The notes under the pieces were generated by a model. That model worked only from the letters and a program-made list of their open reading frames with translations, ran no database searches and was not told the DNA's origin. Below are positions 36,388 to 48,001 of a DNA stretch of 64,000 nt, in pieces. Source of the DNA: Nephromyces sp. MM_2019. Lineage: Eukaryota; Apicomplexa; Aconoidasida; Nephromycida. Both the position numbers and the translations under genes were made by a program. Positions within the stretch are counted from its first letter, which is position 1, and each line of letters begins with the position of its first letter. Location: positions 1-64,000 of the forward strand of contig JADHZB010001458.1 of assembly GCA_015657535.1 (NCBI GenBank), in the 5' to 3' direction.

Positions 36388-39300
36388 ATGGGAATTACCT
36401 TCATCGGTCTCGGACTTTCCGATGAGAAGGATATTACTATAAAGGGTCTAGAAGCTGTCAAGAATGCATCATTTGTATTCCTTGAACATTACACTAGTAC
36501 CCTCAATGTTAACGTAGAACGAATGGTATGAAGTCCAGAGTGTTGCAGGAATATATATAAGGGAGAGGGGGAGATGAAGCGGGAGAAGATGAGGGAGCTG
36601 AAGAGGGAGTAGAGGAATGAGAAGAAGATAGAGATTAGTGTAGTAACTATAAACAGCAGCCGCGAAGAATTCTTTCAATATTTGCTGATAATTTTATTTT
36701 CTAATATACTCCGTGATGATTTTAATGTGAAGTTTTTGAAGGTTCGAATGCGTGCGGCATTTCCTGTTACCTCACCGCAATTATCGATTCTTCAAAAGCG
36801 TGAATCTTCAAACAGAACTGATTATGATGAAGATATAGACTTTTTTATTGAAATTATGAAGATGTCTACTTTTCTTATTTTCATGAAATTTTAATAAAGA
36901 TGATTTTTTTTATTTTCGCCAACATACAATTTTCTATTTGAAAAAAGGTTATTTTAATTCACGAACGCTTATTTTTTCGCTGTTTCAACGATTTTCAGGT
37001 CTTTTTTCTATGAAAAAACCTCATGTTAATCGAGTGCATCTTCTTGGAGGTTTTGCTTGTATATTTTGGGTAGATTTTGAGTATTTCTAGCGTGCCTTTA
37101 CGCCTTTTAAACTCCTGTTTTAAATTTTTGCTGACAAACTTTGTTTTTTTCTTGCTTTTCGCGAATAATTTGTAGTTTATAGACAATTTATAGTTGAAAT
37201 TGCAATTTTTTTTGCTTTTCCTGTTTCACAATTCATCTGTAATACACATTTGACGGCTTCATCAAGAGTTTTAAAACTGTTTTTAAACTGATTTGCATAC
37301 TTTAAATTGCTGCCAGAAGCTCATTTGTGAAAACGTGTGATATGAAATAATTTTTTTAAGATAAAAAGTGCATGTTTGCGAATTTTGTACCATATTGTAT
37401 GGTTGTTACAAAAAAAAAAATTTTATGGCAAACAGGAGGAGTTCTATGGCCGTAAATTGATCCTCACAGATAGAGAAACTGTTGAAGAGGCAGTTGAAGA
37501 TGAGATACTGGATAAGGCCGAAGAAGGAGATGTTGCATTTCTTGTAGTAGGAGATCCATTCTGGTTTGAAAATATGACTTTTTGCTGTTGATAAGCAGTT
37601 TTTTCTTCAAATTGAAGTAGAAACTTTTCAAAAAAAATCGCATAAACAGATAATGAAATATCATGCACACACACACGCACACTGCATATATATTACACTC
37701 GAAGAGACTTCATTGCTAAACATTCAGCAATGTCCATCGACTTTAGGTTTATTGCTTTGTATGCATTTTTCTTTTCCAATTAATGCGATATAATATGTGT
37801 TTGAGTGTGTGTTTAGGTGTATGTACACTCGGCTACTTAAGAGATTATGAATTTTTTTAAGTTTCTTTTTTAGATCAATGTGTTTATTCTTTAATCTTTC
37901 ACTGTTTTGTGCTTTTAAGTTCTTCTAGAGATGATTGTTTTTTCTTTCACTTTTCTTTAGATGAAGAAGCTCATCTTCAAATTTTTTTTCTACTTTTTCT
38001 TGCTTTTTAGTGCTTCTCTTATTTGCTGATTTTTTTATGTGTGTTAGAGCGTGAACTCCTCTTTATTAAGAGGGCGATATTCCTGTCACTGCAAAAGATT
38101 CAATACCATCAAAAGATGTTGCTTCAAGTCACACTGCATCTATAACGAGTTTTTTAATGCCTTTTGGTGCGTGTTGCTCCAACAGTGCTACTACCCATGG
38201 AGATACTTATCTTCGTGCGATAAGGAGAGGTATCAAGGTGAAGGTGATTCACAACTCGTCGATAATAAATGCAGTCGCTTGTTGCGGATTACAGGTATGC
38301 CTCTGGTATGTGTGTGTACAAGTGCGTGTGAAGTGCGTGTGTAATCTCTCTTTTTCTTTGAGAAAATTACTACAATGTTCCTTTATTTGAGGCTTTCGTT
38401 TTTTCAGCTAATACGAATGTAAGTACACCATTTTTCTATCATTCCATGAATCTTCATGGTGCTCTTTATAGGCTAGTTGTTAAGAAAATGGCATTTGTGT
38501 GTGTGCGAGGGAGTTTTTCGAGTTGCAATACGTGAGATTCCGGCTTTTTTGAGAGATGCATATCTGTATATTAGGCTTTTTATTAGCTAGTTTCTCTGAA
38601 AATGAAGTTAGTCGATCCTAGTTTCTTATTAATAGCTGAATGCCAATTCTAGTTTTAAGCGAATGCACACACTCTAAATGATAAAAGATTCGAACTATCC
38701 AACGGATAGTCTGCTAATGAAGAAGAAGCAGAAAAATTTTGCTTACTTTTCTGCTCTCTTGCTCTTCTTAGATTGCATTTTTTTTTATAACTTAGCCTTT
38801 TATTCTGATGCTTGATATATTGGTATGTGTGTGTGTGTGTGTGCGTGCAGATCTACAGATTTGGTGAAACAGTCTCAATCCCTTTTTTCATGGATAACTG
38901 GAAGCCAGGTAGTTTTTACAAAAAGATCTTGAGTAACTTGGCGGCTAATCTCCACACTTTATGTTTGCTAGGTAAGGAAATGTGGTTTTTAAAATCATGC
39001 ATTTATGTGTGTAGATATGCTTGTGTGTGCGCACGAAGGCATAGATGCCTGCCCACCGAACAAGTAGATTTACCTTCTAAATGACGATAATTTGTTGTTC
39101 TTATTAGCAGAAATTAGAACCTATTGAGGTGGATATTTATACCTTTTCTCTCTTCCTCGCTATTTTTTTCGATAAAAAACTTCCTTCTACCTCATCTTCA
39201 TGCTTCTGCTTGGCTAAGATGGTTATGATTGAGGAATCTTAATCTTACCTGTACTACTGTTTTATCTGATTAATAGGAATGCAGTGAAATGTGTGGTTGT

Positions 39301-42300
39301 ATATTCATCCTACACTTTTATAATTCCTTATTTTAAGATACTATCACTTCGTCAATTTCGTTGCATTTGTTTTAAAAAAGAGTATAATTTGTTGCAAGAT
39401 GGTGCAGGCCATCACATTCTTCTGGTTTTTCATCTTCTTTTTCTTCTTCTCGTTCATTCTCTTCTTCTGGTTTTTCATCTTCTAGTCTTTCATCTTCTAG
39501 TCTTTCATCTTCTGTTTCTTCTTCTCGTTCATCCTCTTCTTCTGGTTTTTTTTNNNNNNNNNNNNNNNNNNNNNNNNNNNNNNNNNNNNNNNNNNNNNNN
39601 NNNCTTCTTCTGGTTTTTCATCTTCTAGTCTTTCATCTTCTAGTCTTTCATCTTCTGTTTCTTCTTCTCGTTCATCCTCTTCTTCTGGTTTTTTTTTTTT
39701 TCTTCTTCTTCATTCTCTTCTTCATCCGCTTCTTCTAGTTTTTCATCTTCTTTTTCTTCTTCTCGTTCATCCTCTTCTTCTGGTTTTTCTTCTTCTTCTT
39801 CTTCTCCTTTTTTCATTGCTGCCTCTTTCAACTAATTCTTCATTATGGGCTATTTGCCTCCAATCAATTCTAGTTTTGGTCATCTTTTCATGTTCAATCT
39901 TATTTTGTAGATATCAAAGTGAAGGAGCAAAAAATCGAGAATATGATGAAGAGGAACAAGATATATGAACCTCCTAGGTATTTCTTTTTTATTCATCTAA
40001 ACTCAAAGCCAATATGCCTGCATGTGTGTGTGTGTGCGGGATTTCTGGCACGACATATCAGCTTGTGTGCTGGAAGTTTGTGTGATATTCCTGTAATTGT
40101 GTGTGTTTTCTGGCACAATATATCAGCTTGTGTGTTTTCTTTTTACCGTGTGGTTTTGGTGTTTTTATCTTTCTTATTTTGAGAAAAAGCTTAGTTTGTC
40201 CTTAAAATTTGATCTTCCAGTGCTGCAAAATAGTAGTATATCGCCTGGCATTTAGTTTTTAGAAGTTGAGTCTAGTAATAGCCGAGAAACCTTGGGGTTT
40301 TCCCGGTGTTTTTTCGCATTGATGTGAAATTTGAGGTTTGTTTTTGAAGAGCAGTATCTTCACGAGAAGATGAGGATCTTTTGCTAAATATTTTCTTCAC
40401 TTGTGTGTGTCGCCCGGCAGTAGAAGATTAAGCAAACTAAATAGGGCAGCAGCTGATTAAATTGCATGCAACAAATCGTGTTTTTTCGTATTTTTATGTT
40501 TTATTTGAAGATAAATTATGAATTTTGTTGGGATTTCTCTTAGAAATGTCGTAATTTCATCCAAAATTTCTCGTTAAAAGCTTTGTTGTAAAGCAATGAG
40601 CTTTCTCTGCGAAACTTCAGGTTTATGAGTATTGCAGTTGCTATAGAGCAACTGCTGGAGTTAGAAAAGCTGGAAGGTGCAGGTGGTAAGTATATATGTG
40701 TGTGTGTGTGTGTAATTTTTCGTGAAATATCTCTCTAGTATGAAGATATATAGTGGCATTCAAAAAATAGATTTCTAAAAGATCTTTGATATACAGAAGA
40801 AGTTGATAAAATATATTGGGGGGTGTGTGTTTCGAGCTTCTTCAGATAGTGTGTGTGTGTGTGTGTGTGTATATGTGTTTCGGTGTGTCTATGTGTGAGC
40901 TTGTGTCTGTGTGAGCCTGAGTGAACCTGCGTCTGTGTGTGCTTTCTTTTCCAAGGCTGCTGGGCTTGCTTGCACTATTCTTTGATTTATCGAGTACTCA
41001 TTTCTTTATTCGCTTTTTTTGGGAGAGTTTTTGCTATTTCATCTATGATTGTCTAAAAGCATAGTTTGTGTGTGCAGCAATTTCTGAGTCTTCGCTAGGC
41101 GTAGGAATTGCAAGGATTGGTGCAGAAGATCAAGTAATAAAAACAGGTGAGCGTATGAAGATGAGGTGGGGAAGAGTGAAGAAGCTTCTCATTTTCAAAG
41201 TATTAGCTGTTGTAAACGCGGAGCCTATCCAAACCCGAAGGACGAATAAGCCGATAGCGAGGCTTTTCAGTGTATTATAGGTATTTCACCGTCATTAAAG
41301 GTATATTAGCCGCATCAAAGGCATTTTAGCTGTGTGAAAAGCGTTTTGACTGTATTAAAGTATCTCTCACATTAAAGTAAAGTCATCTGATCCTCTGTTT
41401 CTTAAAAAACAGTGATTTTTGATGTTTTGATGAAATCTCAAGGTAAGTAGGACAAAAATTGAAGTCTCTTTTACCTTTATAAGTGCACCTACCCGTGATG
41501 ATGTTATTTCAAGGATATAACGACTGAGGATACCTAATTATTTCAAGTCATTTGGAGGATATGTTTCTAGCAGCTTTACAGTATTTCGGCTTAGCTTCAT
41601 ACTCTTACATACTCTTTTTAACCCGATCACTCTCTCCATAAATGAGCTGCTCTCTCCCTCTCTAACTGAGTTGAGCTCAGTCTCTATGCGCAATTGCCCT
41701 CTCTCTACCCCAAAATCACTCTCTCTAACCCGATGGCGCTATAAAAGCTGCTTTAAACGAAGAAGATGATGCGCGTCTACCTAGAGACATACCCGCCCAC
41801 TGTGAAACCCGTCAAAAATGACACTCTAAAGCCTTAAAATTCAATTGCCTTTACTATAAATTTGGCTGTGTATTCCAAGCACATCACTCTCATTGCTGAT
41901 ACCATCCTTTTACATTAGGCACTCTTGGAGAATTGAAAAAAATGGAATTTGGACCGCCATTGCATTCCTTGGTAGGTACTCGAAATCATATGCATTTGCT
42001 GTGCTCTGCAGCCTAACTTTAGCAGAGTTTGTGTGTGTCTAATATTGCTCTATTGTGTGCATATCTTTACCTCTGGTGATGGCAAAAATTCCACTTTTTT
42101 ACTCATTTTCCTCAGTTTTATCTCATTTATTCATCTCTAGAATAAGGCTACTTCCTTTTAATTTGAAGTAAATGATAATAAAAAAATTGCCTATTTGCTT
42201 TACGATATGAAAAATGTTGATTTCAAACTTCTTCCTCCTTCTATCGACACATCCTTGACTATTAATCATACAGATTTTCCAGCTTCTATTGCATTTATTC

Positions 42301-42628
42301 GCTATTTCCCCATCATATCTATTTTCCCTATTTTTTGCTCCAAAAAGCTTGATCTCTATCTTCTCCTTATCCAAGTCTCCCGATAGAGCTATTCTTTTTG
42401 ATAAACCTCTTCCTCCTCTTAAAAGGCCTCTTCTTCCCTTTTATAGTTGTTAAGCTGCCGCCATTTCAGTTACTCAACGTAACTCCTCTTTGGCTTCCTC
42501 TACTTTTTGTAATCTGCACTTCTTCAACCTCTCTGCTTACTTTTTCGTAGGTAATATGCGCCCCGAAACTACATGAGATTGAGGAAGAGTTCTTTTCAAT
42601 ACTCCAAAATCCCTTTCCTTCCTTTTAG
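36388..42628 (+). CDS. DPH5: Diphthine methyl ester synthase (DPH5)
   Basis: DPH5 is the cytosolic SAM-dependent methyltransferase that methylates the 3-amino-3-carboxypropyl-histidine of eEF2 during diphthamide synthesis. Nine exons were placed: 36388-36525, 37436-37563, 38186-38294, 38851-38971, 39911-39977, 40621-40685, 41078-41146, 41919-41971 and 42551-42628. All have GT-AG ends and phase agreement and give 275 aa, against about 285 in human. The start [20 protein letters not shown] carries the nucleotide-binding GLGL. Then come [73 protein letters not shown] and the end [20 protein letters not shown]. The codon made at the exon 2/3 junction is TGT, so the usual GDPFGATTH reads GDPF-Cys-ATTH. 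AATAAA lies at 42659-42664, 31 bases past the stop. Introns total about 5.4 kb and are rich in GT runs. Confidence 0.93.
38826..38843. repeat. (TG)9 at a 3' splice site
   Basis: The TG run ends 7 bases before DPH5 exon 4 (starts 38851); the acceptor is GCGTGCAG with no ordinary pyrimidine tract. Confidence 0.85.
39405..39835. repeat. CTT/TTC-rich satellite with assembly gap, DPH5 intron 4
   Basis: Copies of TTTCATCTTCTAGTC and TTCTTCTCGTTCATCCTCTT run through this intron segment (intron 38972-39910). On minus they read as artificial Glu/Lys-rich frames. Exactly 50 N occupy 39554-39603. Confidence 0.9.
39554..39603. other. Assembly gap, 50 N
   Basis: Unknown bases inside the DPH5 intron 4 repeat. 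The 93 bases on its left (39461-39553) are repeated exactly on its right from 39604. Confidence 0.97.
40697..40870. repeat. Two GT microsatellites in DPH5 intron 6
   Basis: GT runs at 40697-40712 (8 bases after the start of the intron donor region) and 40849-40870. Between and after them are further TGTG-rich stretches up to about 40940. Confidence 0.8.
41272..41370. repeat. About 20-base degenerate tandem repeat, five copies, DPH5 intron 7
   Basis: Units start near 41272, 41291, 41312, 41332 and 41352, each of the form GT(A/C)TTAAAGGTATTTTAGCC with changes. Confidence 0.65.
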
Positions 42629-44197
42629 GGGAAGTTTTAAGTACTGCGTGCTTTGATAAATAAACGTGAACAGTATGAGACGCGTGTGTGCGTCGCTAAA
42701 TATGCCAAAAAATGGTGTTTGGATGCCGATATTTACGAAAAATTGGAGTTTATGCTCTTCAATACAAGTAGAAATATAAAAGCCAAGGAATCCTAGAGTG
42801 ATTTGTTAGAAAGTGATTTACTCGGGATAAAACCAAAATCTTCAGCTATGCGAGAAGCAGGCAAAATAGACAAAAATTTTGTAGAGTTTGCTGTGTGTGG
42901 AAAGGAAGAGCTAGCGAGATGGGAAGGATTTTGATCTAGCAAAAGTGCATCTGAAGAGTAGATTGAGCTCTAGAAACTAATGTGTGTGTGTGTGCTGTTT
43001 TTCTTTGTACTGTGTGTTGTTACCGTGTGTCACTGTTGTGCGTATGGGTCCTTGTGTGTGCACCCTGAGAGAGTTGGTTTGATCCAATTCGGTGCGAATA
43101 CACTACTGTTCACTTCACGTGATTGCTTCAGCTACCGATTTCTATCAAAATATCAAACAGAAGGAGCTTCATCATAAAATGAAGTTTGCAGTATTCCCAA
43201 AGTGATGAATTTTGATGCGATACGCGTATATCTTCACTATTCACATCAGTCTTGCCACAAAAATTGAGAATAACTTTCATTCTTTATCCCATCTTCTCAA
43301 TAATAGTTTCTTCACTCTCCTTACAAAGTATGCAGGTGGAATTCACACACACCCGCTTTTGAGCTACATTTTGCACCTTTTTGAATCAATTCGATAGCAT
43401 CTGCACCAAAAATTTGAGTTTATTCCATCGAATGCTCTCCAATTTAGCGGTTTTGCTTGCATCTATCTTCCTCTTAGTGTAGCTTATTCCACCACAATCT
43501 CGTTAAAACTATGGATTAGGTCTTGATGTTCTTAAAGTGTCTAAATTTCGGCCAAAATCTTGCGAATTCATCGAATTAGCCAATAATTTCGCATTTTTAT
43601 GCTGGCAAATCTAGCGTTGCAACACTATCGAACAAGCTGCACACCATGAGTACCAGAAAAGCATAATTCCTACACGAATAAGAAAAAAGAGAGCAGCCCC
43701 AAAAAGAGGGAAAACCAAGAAAAATGAAGGTAATTATATATGCAGCCAGGAAATCCTAAGAATAGCTCAGGAGCGGTGGTTTTTGGGGTTATATATGGAG
43801 TCTACACATGTCAAGAATAGCTCAGGAGTGGTGATTTTTGGGTATATATTATATATGTCCACTACACAAAGTATTTAGAATACTATGGTTTCCTCTACAC
43901 ACACAGGCTTCAAGCTAGTGACCTCAAAGATTGGACATTATTATTCCATCAGTTAGCTTAGATGACTAACTTTTCTCTGCAATGCCCAAGGAATATGAAA
44001 CCACATAAAATCCCGATGTAGCCAAATGATACACACCAGTCATTCCTTGAGCATGCCCTAAACACTAGCGAGTAGGCTGAAGTTGCCAAAATTAGCAAAG
44101 ACCCTATACAAAAGACACAGGGTTGCATGCGTTTATAAGCATATAGTAGTCACAACTCATTAGAGCGATGAGCTTATTCGAAAAAGTGTTTTCAATT
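42629..44197. other. Convergent spacer between DPH5 and LSM4
   Basis: About 1.6 kb between two 3' ends. It contains a DPH5 poly(A) signal candidate (42659-42664), a short TG run near 42980, and a 55-base tandem repeat at 43758-43867. No supported gene. Confidence 0.55.
43758..43867. repeat. 55-base tandem repeat, two copies
   Basis: AAGAATAGCTCAGGAG starts at 43758 and again at 43813, each followed by (C/T)GGTGGTTTTTGGG-like sequence and a TATATAT stretch. Confidence 0.8.
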
Positions 44198-47100
44198 TCA
44201 TATTCCGCCCTGACGACCCCTGAAACCTCTTCCTCCCCCTTTTCTTGCCCCCATTTGGCCACCCTCCCTGAAGAAACCAATGTCTGAGCCTCGCCCTGAA
44301 GATAAATCGGATGAGGATGTAGAGGAGGGACTTTTTTGTAGATCATGGGGTACGAACTTCATAGCAGTAATGCTGGGAAAAAGCGTGTGTGGGGACGTGT
44401 ATCCCTTGCAGCAGCTAAATACTAGAATTTGGGGGGTAAGGGGGCACTGTATGGAGCTCACTAGATGAAGCTTGGAGGTCAAAATTAAGATTTCTATGCA
44501 AAAACAGCGGAATCTTCCTCATAAGAAAGAGGAAGAGGCGCCAAAATACCGCTTAGGGATACTTCTCTAGTTTTTTTTCATGAGATTGGATGTTTTAACA
44601 CACTGAAAAAAGCATGCAAAAGAAAAGGCATCAGCTTTCCATTGAAATGAGAAGCCTCCCAAGAGAAACATACAGCAGAGCGCTGAATTACTTACCTCTG
44701 CCACGAAGGCTTCCACGGCCACGACCTTCAGTTATTCCCCTTCCACGACCATGAGAGCCTGCAAGAAAACAAGGGAGTTAAATACACACAAAAACAATGT
44801 GCTGCGTGAAGAATATATTAAGCTTTGTAAGCAGGAGAGTTTACTTCAGAGTTAAATGCAATGAGAAGATGAGAATCCAATGAAGGTGGAACTTTTAGTG
44901 GGAAAAAAATGATGAAGCCTCTGTAGGTTAAAGGAGATGAATATCTAATTATGGATTAAGAAAAAGATAGGTTTTTTAATGGTATCTATACAGAGACTGC
45001 TAGGCTTTACATTTTGGATGAATCATACATTTACTAAAGATTCTCCTGTTTCATGGAATCGAACGAAAAACGGGTTTTAGATCGTGTTTTTCCTTGTAAA
45101 TACTCGGAAAAGGGGAAAAAAATACACACACAAACATACAGATACACAAGACCTCCTACTTGCCTGGAAGAAATACACGCAAAAAAAGTCCTAGTAGTGA
45201 GTAGGCGAGCGACAGAATATCGTGAAATGCGTGCAAGTGTAGAATTTACTGACTATATTCAGCGTTAGTAGAAGGAGTTTTCACGAAAAAAGAAGCAGAA
45301 ACAGGAAAAAGTTCGATGCTTTGTTCCAAAAAAAATCTCCTTAATACGCATACAGTATATGCAGGAAACAGTGAAAACTACTTAAGGTCGCTTGTGAGGC
45401 ATTAGCACACAAAAAAACACAACACACACACTTATATAAGCATAAGAAGTACACAGGTGGGCTCCTAATCATCCTCTTAGTTTAATTGACAAACAAACAC
45501 ACTCACGAACAAAACGTGGAAATAAACGGACAAAAAGAATATCACCTGACACACAGCTGATAACCTTTAAAGCTTCAAGTTTCAAATTACTACTTTTTTC
45601 TGAGCTAAACAATGTGATAAATGTAAAATACTGATATATCTGTAATTTTGGGTGCACTTGTGCGAGTAGGTAGTTCTGTGTGCGCAGAGTTTTACGTGTG
45701 TGCAATTGCGTGTGTAGTTTTGTGAGTGCATATGCGTGTGTGTATCAAGTTAACATGAGTGTGTGTATCAAGCTGTGTATGTCAAGCTGTGCGTGTGTCT
45801 TGCTGCATGTGTGTTTGGCGGTATGCGTCAAGCTGCATGTGTGTTTAGCTATGTTTATATCAAGCTATGCGTGTGGCCTAGCTGCATGTTTGTGTCTGGC
45901 TGCTTGTGTGTTTGCAGCTGCGTGGGTCTCAATTTGAGTACATCTTTATGTGTGTGTATTTGCATAATTGTGCATACTTGTGAGCGTATTTTTTGGTGTG
46001 CATTTAGCTGGCACAATGAAGAATGTAAAGATGGTCTTCTAAAAAAAGCATTATATACTCACCTTGCATTAGGCCACTGCTGCCTCCATGGCGATCTCGT
46101 TTGGGCTCTTCTTTGACCATATCTATCACCTCATCCGGAAACCTTAAGTATTTGATGTTGTTCCCCCTGATGTAGCATTCGCTAATCTTCCAGAATCTAT
46201 CTCCATCCTAGAAAGTGAAAAAATTTGAAAAAGAAAGGCTTAAAACTGGAAGAGCCAAAACTTTCAAATGATAGTGTGCGTGTGTGTGGGGGGTGTGTGT
46301 GGGAATGGCGGGATGTCGGTGTATGCGTCACCCTGTTTGTGTCCGCGAACACTTTTTAGCATGAGTTTACGCAAAATAAGGAGATGACAGTGAGTTAAAT
46401 ACGTGGGAATGTGAATTATCGAGGCAGGATTCTTGCGGTTTATTAGATGATGCATACAGGGATGTGTGCGCAGGTAAACTTTCTTGAAGAAAAGATAACA
46501 AAAATTGGAAAAACCCCAAAAACCACTAAAAACTCCCTAAAACCACCAAAGAAATCATCAAAAAACCCACAAAAAACCATTAAAAAATCCCAAAAACTAT
46601 CGAAAACCCCCAAAACCGCCCAAGAAACCTCCTATTCACACAAAATTTTTTCAATATTCTAAAGACTCATTAAACCCTCGAATATGCATAAGACTTTAGC
46701 AAATTCATCACAATTTATACATCTAAAATAACTCCTAAAACAGTAAAAAAAGCGTAGGCTTTACACACAATCACTTACTCTGGTAGTACAAACAATATCC
46801 CTCATATGTAGATTCATGAATCCATCACAGGAAGCCAGAATGCCACTGTAAGTTTCACCGTTCTTCAGTTCAACCATCTGAAAGCAGATGAAGATGCATC
46901 ATTTAATTATAGCTATAAAGGCCGTAAAGCAAAGCAATAGCTCATATTCCAAGGAGTACAATTGCAAAAGCGAATAAAAACATGCGTTTTTGTGCGTGCA
47001 TATGTTCTCACACCATCTGCCATGTGTGTGCTGGAATTTTCGAGAAAATATGCAACAAATCCAGCTGCTAACCCCTTTTTGGGAAGAGCAAGCCAATCAC

Positions 47101-48001
47101 TCTATTGCTACTCTACAAGCTTTTTACTCAAACCATCGTAAATGAATTTTTTTTTCACTTTATTTGGAAAGATTTTCATCATTTCATGAAGATATCCTCT
47201 TAAGACACACCCCGACAATTGGATAAAGTGGTTTTCTCTGTATAGCGTATCAAAGTATGTATTTTCACCAGGCATACACCATTTCTCAGCGTTGCTCACT
47301 GCAATCTTTGCTGCTAAAATTCAAAGCAGATAAACTTATACAACTAACGTAAAAAAACTCCCATAAAACCCAGCAAATTCGCGCAAAATCCACAAAAACA
47401 ATGTGAAGTCACTAAAAAAAGGTTATAAATATCCACAACCATCACAGCAATATTGAAACATGCGTATGTTATTGGTGTGAGAGAGGTTGCTTCATTACGC
47501 TAGTACTAAATCCCAGGGATGCTCACCATTGGCTGACTCTGCGCGGTCTTCAATATTGTCAAGGGCAGCTGCACAAATAGAAGAGGAGAATTAAAAATAT
47601 TTCGAGCTTTCTTGCAAGTTTTGCTGGGATTTTTTGGGTAATAAACACGATAATTTGATTTTTCATAAATTATGCAACGGCAGAAGTCAGTGATTAGAAA
47701 ACTGAAGAGCTATACAGAAGCTAATGAAAATTTAAAAAAAGAATATTCTTAATCATATCAAATTTCTCAAATCTCCGAAAAATCTATTATTTAATAATAT
47801 AAAAACTGCAAAAGCCAATCAAAGCCAAGCAGTATTAACCCAGGGAAAATCACGCAGCAAAGAGATATGCGAGAGCTCCAAAAGATAGGAATGTACGACA
47901 AATGAAACTTGAAGAAGTCCAGATAACATATGAAGAACAGAAACCACATGAAACAAACTAGCAAAAAAACCCCTGCAAACTTAATGGATGCTTACCACCA
48001 T
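44198..48001 (-). CDS. LSM4: U6 snRNA-associated Sm-like protein LSM4
   Basis: LSM4 is part of the LSm2-8 ring on U6 snRNA (splicing) and the LSm1-7 ring (mRNA decapping). Six minus exons: 48001-47996, 47568-47527, 46877-46779, 46207-46063, 44758-44696 and 44295-44198, with GT-AG ends and matching phases, make 150 aa. The Sm1 motif is [20 protein letters not shown] with NLHMRDIVC after it; the Sm2 motif is [19 protein letters not shown]. The C-terminal tail is RGG-type ([15 protein letters not shown], then [17 protein letters not shown]), as in other LSM4 proteins. The second exon, [14 protein letters not shown], lacks a start. The best start is a two-codon coding exon, ATGGTG|GTAAGC, at 48001-47996, giving MVLPLTILK. 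Introns are about 430, 650, 570, 1,300 and 400 bases; the 1.3-kb one is CA-rich on this strand. Confidence 0.92.
45690..45990. repeat. GT-rich degenerate repeat in LSM4 intron
   Basis: On plus, variants of ATCAAGCTGTGTGTGT and GCTGCATGTGTGTTT recur through the intron between LSM4 exons 46207-46063 and 44758-44696. They give long open Cys/Val-rich frames that are not genes. Confidence 0.7.
46505..46640. repeat. A/C-rich low-complexity tract in LSM4 intron
   Basis: Runs of CCAAAAACCACTAAAAAC-type sequence about 135 bases long, almost free of G and T on plus, lie in the intron between exons 46877-46779 and 46207-46063. Confidence 0.7.

Noticed and set aside
38685..38720. AGTTCGAATC-like box on minus, possible tRNA T-loop
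   Set aside because: Flanking bases do not form a T-stem or a 7-base acceptor stem; no anticodon arm found.
39284..39831. Long Glu/Lys-rich (minus) and Leu/Phe-rich (plus) frames
   Set aside because: Produced by the CTT satellite in DPH5 intron 4, including across the N gap.
45680..46116. Cys/Val-rich plus frames
   Set aside because: Produced by GT-rich repeats in an LSM4 intron; antisense to the gene.
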